Assembly: GCA_023213395.1 (NCBI GenBank)
Contig: CM041465.1
Location: 204,111,741 to 204,175,740 of the forward strand
Reading direction: 5' to 3'
DNA length: 64,000 bases
Source of the DNA: Cycas panzhihuaensis
Lineage: Eukaryota; Cycadophyta
Each line of letters opens with the position of its first letter. Positions within the stretch are counted from its first letter, which is position 1. The position numbers and the translations under genes are program-made. The notes under the pieces are model-generated. The model ran no database searches, was not told where the DNA came from, and was given only the letters and a program-made list of their open reading frames with translations. This document shows positions 55,181 through 64,000 of the stretch, piece after piece.

Positions 55181-55412
55181 TGTTAGAATATTAATGTACA
55201 TTTAATTTGTCCCACATGCAAGTGGGTCCTACTCTTCTATCATGACTTGTATTATAAATACACAATATTGTATATCATATTGTAATGATGTTGTAATGAT
55301 ATTTTGTTAATACGATAGAGGTACCTTAAGGGTACCGTTCGATCCTATGGAGGTGCTTTTGTTCTATTTGGTTCTATTTATGATTAGCTTATTGCAGGTC
55401 TATTTTCCAACA
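55181..55412 (+). repeat. C1 3' LTR
   Basis: TGTTAGAATATT ... TTTTCCAACA, preceded by TAAGGGAGAG (polypurine tract) and followed by target duplication TGGTT. Confidence 0.95.
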
Positions 55413-55417
55413 TGGTT

Positions 55418-57322
55418 GCCAGCCATAATAAGCAATGGTGATGCCAATATCTAATTGACTCGGTACCACTACTAAATTCTGGAGTGCTCCTTCCTCAAAA
55501 CTACATAGGCAATGGGAACTTAAGCAACAGCTTTTTGGCTCTGTTCCACAGGTTCTATCCATCATCTGCCGTGCCCGCACCAGCCACACCCATGTTTTGG
55601 CGCTTTACTATTTTCCAAAGGAATGCAACAGTACCAACGCACCTTTAGTTTGAAATTCTGCAACTCCTATAATGTGCCTCCACCCAGATGAACCCATGTA
55701 ATATAGGTTTTCAAGCAAATTTAATCCTCTTAGCATGGATTCCCCTGTTAACCTAAATCATAGTGATCAGCGCCCGGATCTCCCCATGGGATATGCAACG
55801 GACGAAACTCACAGTGGAAGAATTGACAGACGATCTGACTCATTTGGGGCCTGATTTGCTGAAATTCATTGTGATGCGACCAGTCGTGGCAATCCACTCT
55901 AATTCTATCATATTGCAAAAAGAAACCAAGGTAAATTAAGCTCCCTGGATGACGGAGGCCCCAGTTCCATTGATCCCAATCCGGACCACCGCATACCGTG
56001 CATGAATGGCACAAATCTATTCGGAGTGATGTTGCAACTGCGAATCGAAAAATGCCACCATGAAACCATTTAACCAACCCCACCCTGTGTCTCTTATTCT
56101 ATGGGCTTGGTCAGGCTTGGATTTGACAGTAACCCCGCCTGTCATTGAAGTGTTTCGATTGACGGTTTCAAACTCACAGCTGGCTTTCGGATAGAACAAT
56201 GCAACATTGAATTTTCTGGACTGAATTTTCAATACTCAATTCCTACAGCTGAATAATGTTGCACTATCGAGGGTAAAATCCAAAGAGAAACGGGAACAAA
56301 ATAACGTTTGATAGCCAACTTCGCTGTTAGACTCAAGGCCTGGTTCCGGTACACAACTAGTTCGTGGTTTACCGTCAAACACAATCAGATAAAAAACTTC
56401 AGGGAAAAAAACAAGGAGCCCAAATAAACAAATAGATAAACCACGAACAACAATTCTGGATGTCATTAACTCTGATCAAATAATTCCATACCAACCCAAT
56501 ACAATAAATCAATCCCAGTCAATAATCCCCTCTTAAAACACCATGAAGCATGGTAATCGCGGGTCTTGGCCCTCTGAGTTATTTTATTGTTTATTCTTTT
56601 CAACCAAAACTTCGATCCTGGGAATGCTGCGCATGAAACATGCTGCTGACGGTGCTGTCGTACTTAACCATGGTGCAACCCAGTATGGCATTAACATACG
56701 AATCGAATTATATATAGGTCTAGAGTTCGAGTCTTACCTCCTTGCCGCACAAGTTTCTGAATAATGGATTCAACCTTCGAGCGAAGCAGCAAATAGTTAA
56801 TTATTCATAGATATATCTCCAACAATAAATGGTATACAATGCAAGGGAGTGTTTGAGTTGATCCAGAAGAAAGACATCTCTGCTACCAGGGAGCTGCTTC
56901 CCTCTTCCGGCTCGAACCCCTCTCATCAGCGCCCGCCCAGCTTTAGGGAGGATGTCCATAAGTTCGGCCAAGTATCAGAACCGATTATTAATTAATAAAT
57001 ATAATATTATCAACGGCCTCCCATGCGATTTGTGTGAACCGTGAACATTTTCTCGGTCTTCATTGTTTAAGAGCACGGTCACATGGGTGTGACCACCATT
57101 TGATTGACTTTGGGTTAAGAAGCCGCTTAGGGGGCTTTAAGTAGTCACCGCCGAACTTTAGTGGCTAGTCACATCTGGAGCCCAAGGTACATTTTTCTCG
57201 AGACGGGTGCTAGCACCGTAAGATAACTAAGGTAAGGCAGCTACCGAATTTCCTAAAGAAGGAAGTCCGCGCTATGAACAAAAATTTCAGGTCCGTCAAC
57301 GGAGCCTAAATATTTCTATTTC
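55418..57322. other. Gene-free flank, less A/T-rich
   Basis: No open frame with recognisable content on either strand. It contains the first copy of the dispersed repeat (55840-56180). GC content looks higher than in the flanking DNA. A TTCGAGTC word near 56729 resembles a Pol III B box but lacks a tRNA fold. Confidence 0.5.
55840..56180. repeat. Dispersed repeat R, copy 1 (diverged)
   Basis: Shares ordered short matches with 59203-59510: GACTCATTTG, GTTGCAA, ACGGTA region, AACCCCAAAACC-like, CAGTAAC, GTGTT-CGAT-GACGGT. Alignment by eye only. Confidence 0.5.
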
Positions 57323-57500
57323 TATTTTTATTATTTTTAATATATCACGTTAAGGAGCATGGTCAAAGTCGAGGGATCCGGGCCGTCCGATTGGAAAGAT
57401 TTGATTTGGGGTATTTTTATTATTTTTAATATATCACGTTAAGGAGCATGGTCAAAGTCGAGGGATCCGGGCCGTCCGATTGGAAAGATTTGATTTGGGG
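57323..57500. repeat. Perfect 89-bp tandem duplication
   Basis: Units 57323-57411 and 57412-57500 read identically, including ATATATCACGTTAAGGAGC and GGGATCCGGGCCGTCCGA. Confidence 0.95.
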
Positions 57501-59170
57501 GCGGGACGTTGTAGAGATATTTTGAGCACCCCATAGAATAGACTGCCAAATTGAGAAGTATTACCACGATGTAGACCGCGTGATGTTTTGTCGCTAATGT
57601 GAGAGGATGACCAATCACTAATACATGTTCACTGCTTACGATTCGATCCGACGACCTGATACCACCGGACGGCAACGTGGTGATTTACCAACCGTGTTAA
57701 TTTAAACGAGTGCTCCCAAAATGAGGGAAAACGGGGTAACCGACCGATGGTGAACGTAGGGCACCATGACAAAATGAGAATTGATTTCTTTTTCCGCGTT
57801 TAATATATATGCTGTCAAAATTAGCGGAAGGTCATGTTCCATCGTGTATGAGACCATGGGGCCAATGCGTGGTTGTGGCATGCCTCTCATGGTATGGTGT
57901 CAATGAGCTGCCTATTGTGTTCACATCTAGTGCTCTTTTTACGAGGCACCTATGTGAGTCTTGGGAAATAGCCTATTAGGGTTCCAAGTTGGTCAACACA
58001 TTAATGCACCATATTAGAAAAACTAGCATTTTAGATATGTTTCAAATTAGGTAGTTGAAACTTTGTACTAGTATAGATTATAATGGCTACAAAATAACCA
58101 TTGATGTGCTTGATAAAATGGCCTTGATGGAGGTTATGTTTTATTCACCCATGGAAAAATTTTGGCACTCTTTGTGAAAAATTATGGCATCAAAAAAACA
58201 TTGGTTTGAAAAATTGAACTTTAATGTTGCACTTAAAGCTCGCAAGGTTGATTTCTTACCAACATGCTTATGTGCTAGATTGTTAACAACTCACAATGCC
58301 AATGTTAAAACCATACTTTAATAAATGTAAGAGAGAGAATTTCAATAAGAGCTTAATGCACCTGTTCAATTCTATCACATTTTAAGTGAGAGTCTCGTGC
58401 ATTAATTACTAGCTTGCAAGCCATAACATATCTAGCCTCCACATATATGCATTAACACATTTTAAGTGAGAGTCTCGTGCATTAATTACTAGCTTGCAAG
58501 CCATAACATATCTAGCCTCCACATATATGCATTAAATGCATATAGTGAAAGATTAATGTGCTTTCCAAGACTCCTAGGATGCATGTTAACTCTTTGATTA
58601 ATGCAAATGCAAGCAATAGAGATACTTCCTCATATTAATCTACTCTTCTCCTTAACACTATTTATCTACCTTTCCCATGATGCAATTAATTTAGATTTTT
58701 ATATTTCCATTTTTTTTTAATTAATACAAAAAATCATGAGAAATATCCTAACTAGAGTTATGAGGTAATGATATTTCATAACATTAACCCTTATGAATAG
58801 GATATGGTCTCTCATATGATGGATCATCATATCCTAGTATTACTAAAATTTAATTTCAACCAAAGAAGACCATGTTTCCACCATAGGGCATTTGTTTACA
58901 CAAACAAAACAACCAACTTGCATTAAGTTGGCCAAAAATATTATATAGCCTAATATTATATTACATAGTGGGAGAGGATGCTTATAATAATTATTTCGTA
59001 GGGCCATACCATCGAATGATATAATATAATTAATATATTTGAGACATGTGAGCGCCATTCGAGACTTCGTCACGCAGGTCAGATTAAAAGTATAAATATA
59101 ACAATAAATATCATGTAATAAGCCAAAATTTGCGAACCCTATTCCATCGATCCGTCCTCGTGTCAAATAT
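57501..59170. other. Gene-free flank
   Basis: No coding or element signal beyond the 80-bp duplication at 58376-58535. AT-rich from about 58000 on. Confidence 0.5.
58376..58535. repeat. Perfect 80-bp tandem duplication
   Basis: Units 58376-58455 and 58456-58535 are identical (CACATTTTAAGTGAGAGTC ... TATGCATTAA). Confidence 0.95.
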
Positions 59171-59198
59171 TAAAACTCGTGCGGTAACGGCTGGTAGA

Positions 59199-59206
59199 TG
59201 ACGTCA
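59199..59206. promoter_or_regulatory. TGACGTCA palindrome (CRE/as-1-like)
   Basis: A bZIP-type ACGT core palindrome beside dispersed repeat R copy 2. A further ACGT word (GCCACGTCAG) lies at 59541 and again at 60961. No transcript start is visible, so a promoter role is only possible. Confidence 0.35.
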
Positions 59207-59270
59207 CTCATTTGTCGCAATATCAGTGAAATCGAGCCAGCTGCAATAATCCACCGTAAAGAAACCAGTG

Positions 59271-62200
59271 TACAGCTGTGTACCGTGTGTGTGGATGGGA
59301 CGACCCTGTTGGGATCGATCTTGCAACCTGCCAACCGACAAGCAACGCCATACAACCCCAAAACCAAACCCGACCTGTCTCGGTTGTCAGATTTATAATT
59401 ACCATTGGAATATGTTTTGGATTATTGTCATTCGAATGCGTTTTGAATAACAGTAACTGACGTATCGGTCACGAGCAAGAAAAGTGTTGCAATCGAATAG
59501 ACGGTACATTAAATTTTTGGAGATTTATCGTCAAAAATCTGCCACGTCAGAGTGTGTGTCAGCAATAGTTTCCTCCATGTCAACGTGGCCCAGTGTGTAC
59601 AGCTGGATGCGACGGTTAAATCTTACCGGACGTTGGTAAAACGTGCCTAAACTCCAACGACTTCCCCCCACCTTGCTCTTAAAACGAAGAGGACGGTTAA
59701 ATGATGGGACAAAAGGAAACGAAAGGGTTTGACTTTTTCATAGGGTTTGACTTTTTTTCCATTTTTTGTTTTTTTTTTTTTTGTTCGGATATGGCTGGAA
59801 GTATCTCCCACATGCCTAAAAAGATGGGGACATGATCTATGAGGGATTCCATTTAAATCCAAGGTGACACCATGCTTTCTGACCTCTATTAAATTTTAAA
59901 TCATTCATGTGTATTGAATACCCTTTCACTTTATTCTAACTAGGATTCATTTCCATAGGGGAAAGATCTTTGTTACTCTCGTGAGATATTCATGTGATTT
60001 GGACCATTAAATGATGCCCTAAAATAAATATGATTTGTCAAAATTCATCCAGATGTATTTCTAGCATGCATCCTATGAGACACTCTCAAGGTGGAGATAG
60101 TCACATACAAAGAAGGGGGATTGGGGTTGTTAGATAGTGAAAAGGGGAGTACATATGAATCTTATAAGGGTTGTTATGTAGTCATCAGATCAACATGCGA
60201 CCCACTATAAAAAATCAAATTATTTAATTGGATATTTCTATTGGAGTAGTTTACAATATTTTGAAACCAATTATTAATGCACTTGGCGGGTTTTAACTAC
60301 ACAAAATTTCCCTTTTACAATAAATTATAGCATTCCAAAAACATTAACTTCCTACCGACAACCAATAAGACTCAAACACTAGCTCTCAACTCCAACAACT
60401 TACCAATAATCCAATGCATACATATTTGTTAACATTTCATAATTCCAACATTATTTATTAGTTCACAATTCCACCAAAAAAAAAGATTAGACAATTTCAT
60501 AAGGAGCCCAATGGAAGATTTTGTCACCATTCAAGTAAGGGCCCATATTAATCGCAAATATAAAATATACAAGTATTATGATTTAACTCTCCTTTCTACC
60601 CCTATCATTCCACCTTTCTCATGTCATATTTAGCTTTTGTATATACTTACTTAGTAAAAACTAAGAGAAATACCACCATGATAAAGGGGTTTGATGAAAA
60701 TGATATTTCATGGCTTGACTCTTATTAATGGGATATGATATTTTCTATGATAAATCAACTCATGTATAAGTATTATTATTAAAAGCTATAAAATTTTAAC
60801 TAAACTATACAGCACAGCTGTGTACCGTGTGTGATGGGACGACCCTATTACCATTGGATTATTGTCATTCGAATGCGTTTTGAATAACAGTAAAGCAAGA
60901 AAAGTGTTGCAATCGAATAGACGGTACATTAAATTTTTGGAGATTTATCGTCAAAAATCTGCCACGTCAGAGTGTGTGTCAGCAATAGTTTCCTCCATGT
61001 CAACGTGGCCCAGTGTGTACAGCTGGATGCGACGGTTAAATCTTACCGGACGTTGGTAAAACGTGCCTAAAAACGACTTAAACACCTTGCTCTTAAAACG
61101 AAGAGGACGGTTAAATGATGGGACAAAAGGAAACGAAAGGGTTTGACTTTTTCATATCACGTTTTTTTTTTTCCATTTTTTTTTTGTTCGGATATGGCTG
61201 GAAGTATCTCCCACATGCCTAAAAAGATGGGGACATGATCTATGAGGGATTCCATTTAAATCCAAGGTGACACCATGCTTTCTGACCTCTATTAAATTTT
61301 AAATCATTCATGTGTATTGAATACCCTTTCACTTTATTCTAACTAGGATTCATTTCCATAGGGGAAAGATCTTTGTTACTCTCGTGAGATATTCATGTGA
61401 TTTGGACCATTAAATGATGCCCTAAAATAAATATGATTTGTCAAAATTCATCCAGATGTATTTCTAGCATGCATCCTATGAGACACTCTCATGGAGATAG
61501 TCACATACAAAGAAGAGGGGGTGTTAGATAGTGAAAAGGGAGTACATATGAATCTTATAAGGGTTGTTATGTAGTCATCAGATCAACATGCGACCCACTA
61601 TAAAAATCAAATTATTTAATTGGATATTTCTATTGAGTAGTTTACAATATTTTGAAACCAATTATTAATGCACTTTATGGTTTTAACTACAACAAATTAT
61701 TTATAAATTATAGCATTCCAAAAACATTAACTTCCTACCGACAACCAATAAGACTCAAACACTAGCTCTCAACTCCAACAACTTACCAATAATCCAATGC
61801 ATACATATTTGTTAACATTTCATAATTCCAACATTATTTATTAGTTCACAATTCCACCAAAAAAAAAGATTAGACAATTTCATAAGGAGCCCAATGGAAG
61901 ATTTTGTCACCATTCAAGTAAGGGCCCCATAAATTAATCGCAAATATACAAGTATTATAATTTAACTCTCCTTTCTACCCCTATCATTCCACCTTTCTCA
62001 TGTCATATTTAGCTTTTGTATTCTTATACTTAGTTACTAGTAAAAACTAAGAGAAATACCACCATGATAAAGGGGGTTTTGATGGTGAAATGATATTTCA
62101 TGGCTTCGACTCTTATTAATGGGATATGATATTTTCTATGATAAATCAACTCATGTATAAGTATTATTATTAAAAGCTATAAAATTTTAACTAAACTATA
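59271..62200. repeat. Direct duplication of ~1.4-1.5 kb (two units)
   Basis: Unit 1 is 59271-60811, unit 2 is about 60814-62200. Both start ACAGCTGTGTACCGTGTG and end TTTTAACTAAACTATA. Base substitutions are rare. Most differences are short losses in unit 2, several at homopolymers or G-rich runs (for example GGGGGATTGGGG versus AGAGGGGG near 60115/61515). Unit starts also carry dispersed repeat R copies 2 and 3. Confidence 0.9.
59757..59783. repeat. T-rich low-complexity run
   Basis: TTTTTTCCATTTTTTG and T14; shortened in the matching place of unit 2 (about 61164-61188). Confidence 0.8.
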
Positions 62201-64000
62201 TTATGCATCTAATAAAAAGCATCTACTAACATAAGTAAAAACAACCTAACACAACAAGCCATTAAAAAATAAATAAATTTAATTTAATATTGCATTATAT
62301 TTTGTCACATTCTATTGCATTATATACAAGAAGAAAGAATTTACAACAATTATTTGCTATGTTTACACCATACATTATAATATATTTGGAATAAGTGAGC
62401 ATAATTCAAAGAACCCTATGATAGATCGGATAAATAACATAGTATAATGTAATGTAATGTAATGGATTGAATTTAGGGATTTCCATCCTTTTAATCCATT
62501 CTTAAGCATTGAAAACATCTTATGTCCTCATTAAAGACTAGAATATCCATTTTGTATAAAGCTCTCAAGTACCCCACATACCTCTCAAAATATGTATAAT
62601 TTTAAAAGTAAGTAATTTCATTAATAATAATCAAAATTATATTCTAATATATAGAGAGAGTATCTCAAGATGATCTATGTCGTTATGTAGACATAATGGC
62701 CATTTGCCTCTTCATTCTTGGCTAGTCAAAGGAAGTTGGGCCACAACTCACACTTGGTTTACTAGTTGCCACCATCTGATAGACCTTTGACTCTTGCTCC
62801 TTGAGACAAATATTCACGAAATCTGAAACTTTTGTACCACAACTTATTTCCAACTCAAGAAACACCTTCAAACAAATGTTGTTATTTTTAGTGCTTTGCA
62901 TGTAAAAGATTGGGTTATCAAATCCTTGTGACTTAATGGGCACTTCACCCAATTGTATTACATTTGATTTCCTAATTTAATGATAACCATTTTTATTTAT
63001 TTTTTAAATAAAATATATATATATATATATATATATAATGATAAAATTGTTTTCGTTTTAACTAAAAATGTTGTTTTTATATTATCATTAAAAAAAATAG
63101 CGTAAAAAATTCTATATAAACTTTTGAATATCTGACAAATTTCTATTACAAATATTTAGGTCATATTTTGTCAAAATTTTATAATATCATATACGATTTT
63201 AAGGTAGTTCAATTTAATCTACCTACTTAGATAGATACAATTAAAAAAATCTAATATTTTTTGATATGAAATGATAAATTTTTAATAGAGCCCTTGAAAA
63301 AGCAAGGCCAGTGCCTATACCACTTGAAGCAAATATTGATATGATTTACTTTATAAGATTGCAACATGGTCAAATCCTATCTTAATTCATTTAAAATATC
63401 CAAACATAATAGAAAATGAACCATTTATAAAAGATACTTGATATTAATCATTCAACCATATATATACTATAAATATAAATATCATAAAATTGAAATACTA
63501 ACTTCCCGCCTAAGTAAAGCTAAGTATAGCCCCAAAGCATTTATTATCGTACTTATATATACAAGAAAGTAAATAGGTCATAGACTAAAAAGGATTTATA
63601 CAAAATGGGCCTAATTTATAAATAAAAAAGAATCGCATGACTATCTAATCAAATCTTTTAAATTGAATAAAGAAAATTTGATATATGAATTAGTGCAATA
63701 TTAAACATGCTTATATATAACCAAAGAATCTATACCTAATAAAAGCTCCTATATATCCAATGTAATGGTCTTAAATTCATCCAATTTTCCTTCTATTTAT
63801 AATATTATATCATATAAAGTTAATTTATAGTATTGGTTTTGAAGCAAGAATGTGGAGCCATTGTCAAGCATTGCCTAGTACTAAAATTTATCAATATTAT
63901 ATAAGATCAAGGCCTTGGGTGTATGCCAAAGATGGCAAGACTCTTAAATGTAACCATAATGATCATATAATACACATGTTCTTTAATTATGTTTCCCTTA
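62201..64000. other. AT-rich gene-free end of window
   Basis: Contains a (TGTAA)4 run at 62446-62464 and an (AT)n microsatellite at about 63013-63037. A minus-strand 76-codon frame (62952-62722) has no recognisable motif and I do not call it a gene. Confidence 0.6.

Larger units (their letters stand above)
43685..55412 (+). mobile_element. C1: gag-only non-autonomous LTR retrotransposon (TR-GAG type), split by C2
   Basis: LTRs of exactly 232 bp (43685-43916 and 55181-55412) differ at about 12 positions. The target duplication TGGTT is perfect (43680-43684 and 55413-55417), the primer site (TGGTATCAGAGC, 43917) is perfect, and a polypurine tract (TAAGGGAGAG) precedes the 3' LTR. Minus the C2 copia insertion, one duplicated target and the later tandem duplication, the element is only about 2.94 kb. 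It encodes a copia-like gag and a short remnant resembling an RNase H tail. Protease, integrase and RT are absent, so it must have moved with enzymes supplied by another element. Confidence 0.9.

Noticed and set aside
55748-56232. Overlapping minus-strand frames in the right flank as a host gene
   Set aside because: The frames overlap each other in different phases, show no motif, and the region aligns with the non-coding repeat at 59.2 kb.
56700-56760. Pol III B-box-like TTCGAGTC, possible tRNA or SINE
   Set aside because: No A box at the right distance and no cloverleaf could be folded by eye.
62722-62952. Minus-strand 76-codon open frame in the AT-rich end
   Set aside because: No recognised motif, no neighbouring exon or promoter signal; length is within chance for this composition.

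Overview
The window is repeat DNA from a large-genome seed plant. It holds plant-type LTR retrotransposons of the Ty3/gypsy and Ty1/copia groups, a plant LINE with a C-terminal RNase H, tRNA-iMet primer sites, long A/T-rich spacers and no recognisable host gene. The mixture of old, decayed Tat/Ogre-like and chromovirus elements would fit a gymnosperm, but the sequence does not settle the species. Nearly every coding stretch is broken by stops or frameshifts, so most calls are pseudogenes.

Layout. (1) 1-~9.2 kb: a decayed Tat/Ogre-like gypsy element (G1, + strand) whose RT is split by a 5'-truncated LINE (1515-4253). (2) 9.3-10.4 kb: a minus-strand gypsy gag fragment. (3) 11454-29583: a second, very long Tat/Ogre-like element (G2, + strand) with ~2.4-2.5 kb LTRs. 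A young copia element (C0, minus strand, 16940-21374, target duplication GCCCA) sits between its protease and RT. (4) 29584-~31.3 kb: the 3' half of a chromovirus (P, + strand), meeting tail to tail a same-family chromovirus on the minus strand (M, up to 43345). (5) M carries three later insertions, each with its own 5-bp target duplication: chromovirus G3 (35053-40587, GATTA), a short coding-poor LTR element T1 (40603-41825, CGTAG-like) and a 594-bp element I1 with inverted LTR-like ends (41891-42484, TTTTC). Removing all three leaves the RT reading phase of M continuous. (6) 43685-55412: a gag-only LTR element (C1, target duplication TGGTT) whose gag is split by a full copia element (C2, minus strand, 46088-53704, target duplication TGAAG/TGAAA). 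One edge of C2 was later tandemly duplicated (1165-bp offset), leaving a third C2 LTR. (7) 55.4-64 kb: gene-free flank with a diverged repeat in three places, a ~1.4-kb direct duplication (59271-62200), two perfect short tandem duplications and AT-rich sequence.

The main value of the window is this order of insertions, plus two unusual non-autonomous elements (I1 and C1). No metabolic or regulatory gene system, CRISPR array or rRNA gene was seen. LTR differences and base agreement were judged by eye and are approximate.
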